From contig JADFUC010000501.1 in assembly GCA_019722365.1 (NCBI GenBank), positions 3,100,001 to 3,164,000 of the forward strand: DNA of 64,000 bases, written 5' to 3'. Both the position numbers and the translations under genes were made by a program. Origin of the DNA: Lithospermum erythrorhizon (taxonomy: Eukaryota > Streptophyta > Magnoliopsida > Boraginales > Boraginaceae). The notes under the pieces are model-generated. The model saw only the letters and a list, made by a program, of their open reading frames with translations, did no database searches and was not told the DNA's origin. Each line of letters opens with the position of its first letter. The stretch's first letter is position 1. Below are positions 24,311 through 35,570 of this stretch, piece after piece.

Positions 24311-26005
24311 ATGCTTAATCTCATCACCATATTGATTATAATAGTATCATCCCTTTTACTCATCTCGAAATAGAGATTGAACAAAGAAGCAGCACTTCCA
24401 CCTGGTCCTCGAGGCCTACCAATTATCGGCTACTTACCATTCCTTACCACAAATTTCCATGATGATCTCACAAATCTGGCTAAAAAATTCGGTCCAATAT
24501 ACAAACTCTGGCTAGGGAATAAATTATGTGTCGTAGTAAATTCATCAACATTAGCTAAACAATTAGTACGCGACCATGACAAAATCATGGCCAACCGCGA
24601 TGTTTCAATCGCGGCCAAAGCTGGTACATATGGTGCTTTGGACATTGCAATGTCACCTTACGGCTCATACTGGCGTAACATGAGGAAATTATTTGTCCGA
24701 GACATGTTGAGTAACAAGAATCTTGAAGCAAGTTCTAATCTTCGAAAATCTCAAGTTAAGAAAGCCATCAAATATGTTTATCAGAAGATTGGTACCAAAA
24801 TTGACGTTGGTGCACTTGGGTTTAAGACAGAAATGAATTTTGTGATGACTATGTTATGGGGGGGAACACTTGGTGAAGAAACTCAGGAAAAATTTGCGTC
24901 AGAGTTGAGGTTATTGACAGGGGATTATATGTATTATTTTGCAAAGCCTAATGTTTCTGATTTTTTTCCAATTCTAGCTAGGTTTGATGTACAAGGAGTG
25001 GAGAAGAAAATGCAAAGTATTGCAAGACGAATTGACGAGTTTTTAAATCTTGTAATTGAGGAACGTATGAAGATGCCTGATAATAATCAAAGAGGGGATG
25101 GGAAAAAGGACTTCCTTCAAATTCTCTTTGAGTTAAGGAAGCACAATGATTTTGGCCTAGCAATCGACGACACTCAAATCAAGGCCATACTTTTGGTGAG
25201 CTTTACAAGTAGGATTTTATTTCATATATCGCTTGAACTATTATCAATGTCACATTGCCAATTTGGTTCCAGTCTCACTCCCAGATAATTACATTGTTGT
25301 TGATTAGTTACCGAAAGTCAAATTAGCTATTTTCATAAAGTTACAACTTTTAATTGTATCATCTTGTAGGATATTGTCATTGGAGGGACTGATACAACTG
25401 CAACCTCTTTCGAGTGGGTGATGACAGAGCTTCTAGCTCATCCTGAGTCCATGGAAAAGGTGAAGCAAGAGCTGGAAAATGTAGTTGGAACAAATATCGA
25501 AGTTGAAGAAGTCCATCTTCCAAGATTAATGTGCCTAGACGCTGTTATAAAGGAAACACTCAGGCTTCATCCCCCATTACCTATTCTACTCCCAAAATAC
25601 CCAAGCCAATCATCAATTGTAGGTGGGTATATGATACCAAAGGAGACTAAAGTCTTCCTTAATGTTCGAGCATTGCACAGAGATCCTCAATATTGGGACA
25701 AACCATCACATTTTATTCCTGAGAGGTTCTTGATGAATGATGACAATTCCAAATATGATTTTGATGGACATAATTTTCAATTTCTTCCATTTGGTTCTGG
25801 AAGGAGGATTTGTCCTGGAATACCATTAGCAGAGAGGATGCTCAAGTATGTACTCGCAGCAATGTTGCATGCATTTGAATGGAGGATACCAGAAGGGGAG
25901 GAGATTAATTTTTCAGAGAATTTTGGACTAGTTGTCAAGAAAAGCAAGCCTTTGTTGGCTATTCCTTCTCCCAGGTTGCTACGTAACTTGGAATTGTATG
26001 AGTAA
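24311..26005 (+). pseudogene. CYP706-type cytochrome P450 with a premature stop at codon 21
   Basis: Two exons, 24311-25195 and 25370-26005, with a phase-0 GT-AG intron (TTTTG|GTGAGC, TTGTAG|GATATT); 506 codons if the internal TAG is counted, a normal length for the family. Exon 1 opens with an ER anchor (MLNLITILIIIVSSLLLISK), then TAG at 24371-24373 where a Trp codon (TGG) is expected, then the proline hinge LPPGPRGLPIIGYLPF. Downstream everything is in frame: I-helix GGTDTTATSFEW, K-helix ETLRLHPP, PERF, and heme loop FLPFGSGRRICPG. FGPIYKLWLGNKLCVVV, MSPYGSYWR, MLWGGTL and GIPLAERML point to CYP706. Known members oxidise terpenoids and related compounds in the ER; the substrate here is unknown. 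Only this one lesion is seen, so it is either a very recent pseudogene, a sequencing error, or a gene using another 5' exon (the TAG could in principle be a splice acceptor). Confidence 0.85.
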
Positions 26006-26628
26006 ATTAATTATAGCGGTTCTGGTTTATTAATGATACGGTTTGTGTGTTCGTTTTAATTTTGTTTATGTCCGTTTAAATGTAAAAAGTAGTGCATTAT
26101 TCTTTAAATATCTGAATTCCCAGATGGTCTGATTAAAAAATTCAAAAAAAGTGTACCCAAATTATTATATGCCGCGATTAGAATGTCTGCAAAATTAGAT
26201 TGAACAAATTAGTACGGGTTACTTAAAAGTAGTTACTTAAAGTAAAATCAATCTTTATATAATTGGCGTTAATGAATTATTTTTTAGAAAAAATGAATGC
26301 GTATTAAGCCAAAATATGCAAAAGAGAAGAAAATATTTTATAAAATGGTATAATTTTGTATTTTTGATCATTAATGAACAAAATGCTTAATAAATAGTAA
26401 TTTTCACCACAAGTTGGTACTTATATTATTGGATGTGAAATTAATCATTGCTGGCATAATATATAGAGTATCTTATCCACAATATTATAAAAGAGAAACG
26501 AAGATAAATATTGTGTTTAAAAAAATAACTGAAAAGAAATACCGAGGTTCAAATCAATTGAAGATGAATACCGAGTTTGAAATTAAAATACAATAAATGA
26601 AGATTAATGCTTAAATGTAAAAAAGATG
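26000..26628. other. P450 3' flank / presumed Helitron 3' end region
   Basis: AT-rich with no gene. The 3' terminus of the minus-strand Helitron (CTRR preceded by a short hairpin) should fall here or a little above, but I could not identify a convincing hairpin plus CTRR. Confidence 0.3.
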
Positions 26629-29600
26629 GAATCACGACCTCTTCAATTTGCTCATTTTTCTCATGCTATCTTTTTTATTTTCATGATATCTAATAATTTT
26701 TGTTCCATCATAAATTAGATCTGCCAGCCACGTTAATATATTGACTTCTACTACTTGCTTGTAGGTTGACCTTTTGGGCGTCCTCTTTTTATTCTTTAGC
26801 CGACGAGTCTTTCTTTTTGCGTCTTTCTTTTTTGACTTTACATCCACCGTGGTTTTTATGTTGTTGTCATCTATTGGATATTCTTTTGTTAATAGTTCCG
26901 CAGCTTCAGTTATTTTTGAGAAGCTGTTTCCTTTAACATTGTTTTTATCTAATTTGAAGAGAAACTTGTATTATTTCTAAACAGACTTTCCAAGTTGTTC
27001 ATACTTTTGTGAATTGATTGGATCTTGAAAATATGGAGAATTGTGTTATAATTTGAAACATAAGCATTAATCAATCCACTATACTTAAAATGTTTATGAA
27101 TACCTTTTCAAAACAATAGATATACTCTTTTCGGTGAACATCCATTAAGCGCATCGACCACTTCTCCAAATAGTGCCACATTTGTTGTGTGACTTTCAGA
27201 GATAACATTTAAATTGAGGTGGAATCTGATAATCAATAATCAAGTTAGCTTTGTTATAGAAGTGCAATTTCTATATAGAAAATAGATTATCTCTAACTAT
27301 GTTCAAATACTCTGTATTAGAATGTTGCCTATGAAAACAGGCAATTATAAAGCTAATTTTTCCACCAATGTAAATATTGATAGCTTTGAATTCTAAACCA
27401 CTAACGTTGTTTATAATATATCTACTAAATTCCAATTAGTGAAAGTATGAAGCATTACTTAATTCGTCAACCTCGGCAAATGAAGCAGTCGTAATTTCGA
27501 TCACATGATTGTCTAGTATCTGATACAGGAAGTTATTAGAATAAATTCCAATTAGCAAAATATATTTTCTTTGAATGATGCTTTTATGGATAAGGAATAT
27601 GAGGGTGGAAATTACTAAATGAGGATGGATTGATAAGTGCTCACTATTGTTAAACTAACAAAAAAAGTTTACTACTTCCTACTTTATTTCATCCCAAAAA
27701 TATTAACCAATTTGATTTTTCAATATTGATAAACTTTTAGATTTTTATTGATAAACTTATCTTTGATTAATGTGATAAAATATTTTAATAAAGTTATTAA
27801 ATTATATAATTTTGATTTGGTAAGTAGTATTACCTAGTACCTCTGTAGGGAAGCTAATTGGAAAAATCGAAAAATATGCATACGAAAATTACAATGAGCT
27901 TGATTACAAGCGAAAACAAAAAAAATTGATCGTGGTAGCGCGAAGCGATGTATCGCGAAAACAAAGCGAAATGAGAGAATGGGTGCTCGGATTTCTTAAG
28001 GATTCAAATTAGATTTCAAGTTTGAAATGTGGGCTCATGTGACCTATTTTCGGGCTGCATTAGGTGTCCTTGGTCATATGCCACCCTTTGCAGGCACTGC
28101 AATTTCCCACAGTTTGCACCCCCTGCTTGGAAGCTGGCATTAGAGAGTTTGCATAAGTAGTCAATCAGCATTCTTAAAATTTGCTGGGAGCGCTTAACTA
28201 TATTGTCGGCTCTCACATGTTTTCTCGTCCGTGTAGTGCAAGCGTGATTTTTCCAAGCATGATTTGATGCATGCTGCGCCAAGCTCATTGACACACAAAT
28301 GAGGAAAGAAAATTTTGGATTAGCAGCCATTTCCAATATTCAGCTTTATCCAACACCTCCGATATGTTTATATCACTACAATTTGAACATTCTATCCCGA
28401 CTAATGTTCTTGTGACTCGTGTGCATCTGCTTAGCCTTATACCACGGCTTGGATTGATTATTAATTTTTTTTATCCGAGCTTGGAAGCAGTAGTATTTGC
28501 CCTATATTTTTATGTTACTATTAATAATAATGTAATTGAACTTTTAAACATATATATATAAGAGTATGGGGCAATATATTTATAGAGCAATTCAATTTGT
28601 TCACATTTATAGGCAATTCAATTTGTTCACATTTATGAGCAATTCATTTTTTCAATGATTTCGTGTAGGTTCACCACTTGAGTTGTTTTCATTTTATCCA
28701 TCATGGCTAAGTCCGAGGTTTGCTCCTTTTTGTACCGGATTATGATACCTACAAAATTAAAACTTTAAAATTATATAAGCTAACAAAAGTATTTACTAAT
28801 ATATACATATATAATGTTAAATATGATAATTACATACCATTTAAGCATGTTTGATGCTTTTTTGATAGTTGGGTTTACTTCTATAATAGACGCTTCTGTT
28901 GTTTGAAGTTGTAATTCATCTGTAGAATTGTCAATTTGTAAATATTCGTTCTATTCAGAAAATTATTGCTTTGGAAGTATATGATGCACAAACACATATA
29001 TGGATGATGGTGAAAACCTTTCCCGTTAACACTTTGGAGTCATCGTATTGACAATTCTACTTATTAATTTGTTAGTGAGCTTTATGTATTGGATGGACCA
29101 CTTCTGGTGGGAAGTAGTTAACAATTCATGAAATAATGCAATTATAAGAAATGTAATTTTCCTAAAATGATGTCAATCTGTTGGTATCACCTTCTTACCA
29201 TTTGTTATCAATTCAGCTCTTCTCTGATGGAGTCTTTAGAATCCAATGAACCAAATTTTCAAATATTGTGTTACTTTTGAATTTATTGACCTTTATTTTA
29301 GAAGCAGCTATTAGCATCGTTTCTGTCATGTTTTCAAGGTAAGTTCCTTCATTTGTGGCATAGTCGCCCCAGAGAATCATTGTCATCATTTTCAATCTGC
29401 AACCAAAGTAAGAAAAATAAATTTAATTTGTTATAACTTCGTTTAATAACATTCATAGGATGAACTAATTAATAGTGACTACTTACTTATCATCAATAAT
29501 AGTGATTTCTCTTTTCTCGATTCGTGCTCCGCTTTTTGCATGTATTGTATACCATTTCTTCATATTTGTGACAAATCCCAATATATCTACAATTTCATAT

Positions 29601-30135
29601 ATTTTAGTCGTCATGTATGAGTTTTTATTCATCATAACTATATATACTTACCGATTGGATCAATTGTCTCTTCAATGGTTTCTTCAAATTTTTTGAAGTT
29701 AGCCAGATCATATTTGGAACTGAATACCATCTTTGATTTCAGTTACCAATGTCTTTTTATTTAGCCATAGTTCTACCGAGAAAGTTAACAAAAGTCGTAT
29801 TCAATTTTTACTTTTTGAATTCTTCCATTTGAAAGTATGTATGACTTATCTTTGAAAAAAAGTCCCAGCGAAATGCGTAAATGACTACGTCATCTGATAT
29901 CATAAATATCACGAGTACCACAGAAAAAAAACACCATAATTAATTTAATTTGATTTGTAATTGAGTTTTAATAAAGTTAAATTGAAGATAATTTATTTAC
30001 CTTTTCATCCATGAATATTATTTTTTATCTTAACTTTGGCGATGCGGCGGATCTGATTTCACCAAATAGCATGTTATTAAACTTTGTTCGCCAAAACCAA
30101 TAGAAGGCTCGAGATCATCAATATATGTAGAAGCG
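26629..30135 (-). CDS. RPA1-like (replication protein A 70-kDa subunit-like) gene carried by the Helitron
   Basis: Multi-exon minus-strand gene. DBD-A part: about 30130-30010 (...KIIFMDEK) and 29.93-29.80 kb (WDFFSKISHTYFQ). DBD-B: exon ending at 29652 (YDLANFKKFEETIEETIDPI), exon 29586-29487 (DILGFVTNMKKW, HAKSGARIEKREITIIDD) and exon from 29396 downward (LKMMTMILWGDYATNEGTYL, IAASKIKVNKF), joined by clean GT-AG introns, then VNPTIKKASNMLKW near 28.87 kb. DBD-C-like VALFGEVVDALNGCS near 27.19 kb. The C-terminus is basic and Lys-rich (KSKKKDAKRKTRRLKNKKR), ending at 26632. RPA1 binds single-stranded DNA; in Helitrons the paralog is thought to assist rolling-circle replication. The splice sites around DBD-B are intact, but the DBD-A exon has in-frame stops unless a further intron is assumed, so coding integrity is uncertain. 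Confidence 0.65.
28016..28336 (-). CDS. Small unrecognised open frame inside the RPA-like gene
   Basis: 106 codons (or 104 from the second Met, MAANPKFSFLICVSMSL), with a hydrophobic N-terminus that could be a signal peptide and four or five cysteines (HAC, YLC, ANC, LQC). No family recognised. It lies between the DBD-B and DBD-C parts of the RPA-like gene, in what would be a large intron, in a patch of higher GC than its surroundings. It may be a fragment of captured host sequence, as Helitrons often carry, or chance. Confidence 0.2.
   Translation of the reverse strand: MEMAANPKFSFLICVSMSLAQHASNHAWKNHACTTRTRKHVRADNIVKRSQQILRMLIDYLCKLSNASFQAGGANCGKLQCLQRVAYDQGHLMQPENRSHEPTFQT
28587..28647. 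repeat. 26-bp tandem repeat, 2.3 copies
   Basis: Units start gcaattcaatttgttcacat at 28587 and 28613, with a partial third at 28639. Confidence 0.8.
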
Positions 30136-30353
30136 ATTGATTCTTTGTTAGTTGAAGACGTCTCTGTATATAAATTCTCAAAATTAAGAGCAACAAATTA
30201 TGATAGACTAATTGAATTCACAAGAATGTATAGTATAGAGGCAAATTCTCTTATCACTCAATAGTAATATACACATATAATTAGTGGTTTAACAATATTA
30301 TCCAATTATGATTAAAAAAAAAAATATGTAAGATGGAGATATGATAAAGAAAA

Positions 30354-30632
30354 CTCTGATCGACCCCATTTTTTGCAAATCTAGTTCATCAGTAAAAAAT
30401 CACTCTTAAAATCCACCCTTAACAAAGCTTTAACCTTTTCATATTATAACATAACTCTATTTGATCCCAATTTTTTGCAATTCTAGTTCATCAGTGAAAC
30501 CACGCCTAAAATCCACCGGTGACAAAGCTTTAAACTTTTCATATAACAAAGTTCTAATTGACCCAATTTTTTGCAATTCTAGTTCATCGAGTGAAAACCT
30601 TAACAAAGCTTTAAACTTTTCATATTTTGAAA
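30354..30632. repeat. ~99-bp tandem repeat, three imperfect copies
   Basis: Copies begin at 30354, 30454 and 30552. Shared blocks are cccaattttttgcaattcta, gttcatcagtg and aacaaagctttaaacttttc. The third copy is about 20 bp shorter. A single related string (gctctgaccgaccccatt) occurs again at about 32091. The array lies just upstream of the RPA-like gene within the Helitron. Confidence 0.8.
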
Positions 30633-30639
30633 AAGCTCG

Positions 30640-32299
30640 GTGATGAAATCTACTTGGATTAATTCAATCAGCATACTATAAGAAAAGAATGAGTTTTGGT
30701 ACCTGAAATAGTAATTATCAACAGTGGAGAAGCTGTCAATACATCAAAATCAAATTCTTTAGGTTAGTTTCAAAGTAGAGAAATATAATTAATTTATTGC
30801 TAATTTTACCTTGAAAGTATAATGTAGTCAAATTTAATTGTCTATGTGCCTCAATATATAGACGTATTGTGCCTTTGGTGTCTGAGTTTGATATGTGTTC
30901 TACTTCTTTGTAGTTGGATTTGATTAGGAGTAGTGTTCTTCTTTCCTTCTGTTTCTCTTTGTTTTGATTTTATTTTGTATATCTATGTGATGTTAATATA
31001 TATTTTAACTTTTCATGAGTTTCAGTTCATTTGACTTCTATCATGTTTATGATCGATATTTTTGTTAGTTTTATTTATATTTACATGATTTGAAACCATT
31101 AATAGTAGTTGTTTGAGGTTTTGAATAAACATGGTAATCAATAATTTGATGTAATACTGCGTCACTCTCTTGTTTAATTTGTTGTATTATATTAATATAA
31201 ATGGCTTAAATCTTATACTAAATACTTCGCTAATAGATAATTGTTTAGATTAAAAATGATTTATTAGAGATTGTAAAAAGCGCCAATGGAAATGTAAAAA
31301 GCTACAATGAAAATATAAAAAAGCATATTAAGGTATGATATTATTATATAAATATTAATTTTCACACAAAACTGATAAATGCAATATGAAACTTAAGTAT
31401 AATTAGAGGAGTATAATATACTCCGTAATATTTTATCAACATACTTAATAAGCAATCATAAAAACTCAATAAAGTGGTGAACAATGACATTGATTTATCA
31501 TATAGATACTCTAAAAAAAATAATCATATGGAATCCACATTAAAACTCAAGATTAAAATAATTGGGAGAATACATATGAAGTTTAAAAATTAAAACAAAA
31601 TAACTATCTATTGAAGAAATTGAACTAAGATTAATGTTGAATTGTGAAACATGGCCTGTAAAAATTGGTATCTTAACGGTATAGAGTTGTCACATGTTTC
31701 AGAGATCCTTGTCAACTCTCTTGTTTCACCTTTCAAAAAAAATAAAAAATGTTAGTTAATATTGGATTTGTATTATGACGAATATTTTGATGTATTAGAA
31801 TACAAAACACCCTTCAATATGTATATAACTTTAATCTATATGTATAACTTTAATTTTATGGTGATAATGTAGTTTAGAACCTTTTTCATTTCATGATCGA
31901 TTGAATTGATTGTTCTAAGTTTTTTAAAGGTGTCTTACATTTGTTCCTGTAACAAATATGATAAAATTCAATTTGAATTTAAAATACAATGAAATATAAA
32001 ATTTTGATTTGTTGATCCTAAGATTATAAGATTATGGATCGGAACATATACAATAGTATAAGAATGAAATCACCTTCATCCACATAGGAAGCTCTGACCG
32101 ACCCCATTTAATTTTCAATGCTTACACCCAAAACAGAAACATATACAAAGGCAAATATCTGGTAAATTCTGCCGATATGTTGTGGAATGATGTTTAGTAT
32201 AATCTTAATATACTAAATTTACAATTATATTAAAATACTTTTCTAAGTGCAAAAAATTCATATTTATGGAATTACGTTGTTAATATGCAGAATCTGTCT
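30640..32299. other. Noncoding AT-rich spacer between RPA-like gene and helicase end
   Basis: Apart from the MITE at 31225-31411, no gene or element is recognised. It separates the 3' end of the Rep-helicase gene from the RPA-like gene, as expected for two genes of one Helitron. Confidence 0.4.
31225..31411. mobile_element. Degenerate Stowaway-like MITE related to 23787-23995
   Basis: Shares tagataattgtttagat, a block of attgtaaaaag-type repeats and a right end ..agaggag followed by TA with the element upstream of the P450; left TA at 31223-31224. Terminal similarity is low. Confidence 0.5.
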
Positions 32300-32505
32300 T
32301 TAGAACTTGTTTGTAAACAACATTTTTTGTCCATGAGCATCCTTACTGTCTGAAGAACATGGTTTGATGAGGACTTTGGTTGTTGCCATCAAAGTTCCTC
32401 TGGACAATGCAACATACAATGGGCCATATGAGAATACTGATTGTCGCAAATACATGCCTACATGATCTATAGTTTGATCTTGAGCCTTATTGATTGTCAT
32501 TCCCG

Positions 32506-32925
32506 TGTTAGGATTTAAGATTTACTAAATCCTTCAAGTTTAATGATAAATAAAAAGCAGCCAATTTAAGTGAAATAAGCAGAGACACAAAAAATTTTAT
32601 CGGGTTCCCCCCTCAGTAATGAAGATGCGTCATGTTCTTCTTCGCGAATCCTTAATAAGCAGGAGAAGATCGTTAGAAGCCACTGCATTATTTATAATCT
32701 ATGTTGTTATTTTAATAAAACACAGAAAATCTGACCACGAGCGCATCAGCAGATAAACTCTACAAGTTCTTGAGAACAAAAGTATGTCGTGATAATATTA
32801 AAGGCCTAATATTATTTTAGGATGATTATTCTGTTAGTATTTGTGCTTGATAAATAAAACTCATAGAAACGTCCTATATTTATAGGTAAATAGATATACT
32901 TTAGTTAGACTCAAATTAGGAAAGA
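32506..32925. repeat. Left LTR
   Basis: Starts TGTTAGGATTT at 32506; similarity with the right copy fades after gagatatacttta / actcaaattag near 32920. Confidence 0.65.
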
Positions 32926-34437
32926 ATTGGGCTTAAGCCCAAATTAAATTGACGGCGTCGTCGTCGTGACTGCCGTACGTGGCGAGCACATATCTTCCCT
33001 TTACGATGGAGGTCGCTGACGATAACGCTACGAACCCCGTCGGCTCGTAAGTGACCCAGCGCTCGGCTATGAAGGTCCGCGACAGAAAGAGATGCCTCAT
33101 GAATACACTTTCGCCCATCGTGACCGTCCGTAAATGACCGCGCTCCCGCGTGGAGGTCGCAACGTCTTTAACTAAAATTATTCGACACTGACGATCTCCA
33201 GCGAAGATATTTCGGATCACCATCTTTAAAAGCTTGCCCATTCTGCCCGACCTTTCGGTTTATCGTCCGAACCAGTAATCGACTTCGATCTGTGCTTCAC
33301 GTCGAGGAAACGTCATGAATGACAGATTTGGTATCGAAGAGAATCTAGAATAGCCCGTTACCTACACTGTTACCGTCTTGAAAGTAGTTCGATAGCTATC
33401 GTGAATTCGGTGACCGACCGAAATTAAACTTTTCTGACTTCGAACCTTTCGCTGTCGGGTTTCGGAAAGAGAATCGTTCGACAAACTTGATTAGCATCTC
33501 CCGTACCCTAAATCGGCTGTTCAGCGTCGGTAGATGAATAGTCCAGTAATTCCAGCATGGTGGTGTTCGTCTCTGCATCATGGTATGAAAGAAGCTTCGA
33601 GAATCTACTATTCGGGGAATCAGCAAAAGCGTTCCTGAGATAAAACCAAAGTGTCGGAATAATTAGTTCAACCTGGCGTAAGGCATCGGCTCTTAGGCAG
33701 GTCTCTTCATGTGACCCGTCTTTGCCGCTGACAAACACGGAAGATCCATGATTACCTCTTCCTACACTCTGTGACCTCAGTTTGTTTCAAAACTTGTCTC
33801 CCATTCTTTCCCTCTTTCCTTAATCACGGAGACCACTTAGCACGCTTACAGCTACATGAATCTTATGTATCTCCTCGAATAGTCACATTTCTATTAACTT
33901 TAAGTTCAACTTGTTAGTACTTACAAAATTACTTGCAGCGCCGTTGAACTAGAAACTTTCGGTGAAGCGACAAAATTAGGCCTTGCGTGCAAATCATCGA
34001 CATTAACGTCTACCGTCGACGGGTTGATTAATAATGTTATTGAAATCATTAAGGTGTCTCATTATGGGTGTCTTTCTAGCATCTTTAAAAATTGAAACAA
34101 TTTTTCGCGAAATGCGTATTATTTGTAAGTTTCATCCGAATCGCGTAAAGCCTTAATCAACCCGCTGTGGTGGTTTCCTTAGCAGCGTTAGCGATAACGT
34201 TCTCGACAAATAAGATGCGTCGCGAGCGCTTGCTGTCGATTTTATCTATTCGTCCATACCGAGGCTTACCACAGTGGTTTGTTGACGCTACAAATGCAGA
34301 TAATCATCCATCTAGCATGCTTCCAATATGAAAAATTGATTCCTTCGAATTTTTCTACGGTCTAATCTGATTCTGGCGCTTCCGACCATTGATTAGCCAA
34401 ACTACTTAAAGCCCAAGATACGTCCCGAGCTACGTCT

Positions 34438-34880
34438 GCGATTGTTAGGATTTAAGACCCTAATACCTCGAAGTTTGGCCTTGATTAATAAGAATGACGA
34501 AATTGCATCTGCCAAATAAGCAGAACCACCAATTTTATACGGGTTCCTTTAATGTAAAATGTCGTCTTGTAATTGCCGAATTCACCAATAAATCAAAAGA
34601 TAGATTCTGAAACCTGCAAGCTGATTTATAATCCTATCGGTTGAGTATTTTAACTTTATCGGCTGAAAATCTCGGCAATAGCTGCTCGAAGCAGATAAAC
34701 TGCAAGTTAGCGAGAACAAAAACTATGTTCTTGATAATATTAAAGATCTAATATTATTATAGGATGAATATTCTCCCATTCACAACTATTTGTGTGAGTG
34801 AATAAAATCCATAAAATAACCTAATATTTATAAGCAAAGAGATATACTTTAATGAGGCTGAATTAGCGATAATTAGAGTC
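34438..34880. repeat. Right LTR
   Basis: Starts TGTTAGGATTT near 34438 and runs through gagatatactttaatgaggctgaattag. Roughly 75-80% similar to the left copy by eye, so an old insertion. Confidence 0.65.
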
Positions 34881-35570
34881 AGCGCCTCAATGGTCTCGGC
34901 CGCGCAGTCGGCCGAGACCCGCAGGTCTCGAAACGGTACTTATAGAGCGTCTTCTAAGCGCCATCGAGACCCCATCCGAGACCTACCGATGGGTTCTGCC
35001 AGAAAAGATGATCTCGATGAATTTTTTTTCACTCATTTGACTTACCGTTACTCGATCATTAGCAGGATCGAAATTCTAAATAACATGATTGGACAATTTT
35101 TTTCAAAACCAGTTTGTGTGGTGGCATGCCATTAGGAGTCAGTGAATTAAAAAATTCTTGCATGTAGTAATTATGTGTATCATCCATTGCCTCATCAAAG
35201 CTTGTGTAATTAATTGCTTCACCTGGAAATTGTGCAATAAGTTTTTCATTCAATCTATCCACTTGGTCATTTCTTGGGGCAAGAATAGCTTGATTGCTCA
35301 TGTATTCCTCCTCATTGTCATATGGAACTATCATTTGTTGTGGTAGTTGAATGTTACCTTTGCATCAGTTGGCTCTTCTCCGTTGCCAACTCGTAGTAAA
35401 AACTTACTGAATTCCATATTTGATATTGCTCTCATATTCTACGATAATGTGAATTTTTCCACGGTTGGCCAGAGATCAGATTTCATTAAACTTGCACTTA
35501 TTGTTTGCTGGATTGTGCCTCTCGGAATGACAGGTAGTACTTGTCTATAATTACCCCAAAGTTGTGAATA

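Larger units (their letters stand above)
32506..34885. mobile_element. LTR retrotransposon-like element inserted in the helicase
   Basis: Two direct terminal repeats: 32506-about 32925 and 34438-about 34880. Both begin tgttaggatttaaga and share agcagataaactctacaag-like, gataatattaaa..taatatta, ataaaactcatagaa-like and gagatatacttta blocks. The 1.5-kb interior is CG-rich and has no recognisable gag or pol; parts of it match 17.75-18.75 kb. It looks like a small non-autonomous LTR element or a badly decayed one. The left LTR begins immediately after the helicase codons for GMTINKAQ read on the minus strand; a 5-bp target duplication (tcccg at 32501-32505) could not be confirmed on the right. 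Confidence 0.7.

Noticed and set aside
24430..25163. Minus-strand frames inside the P450
   Set aside because: Shadows of the P450 exon 1.
26000..26628. Helitron 3' terminus (CTRR with hairpin)
   Set aside because: Searched on the minus strand; short inverted strings such as atctg..cagat near 26112-26128 are too weak and not followed by CTRR at the right distance.
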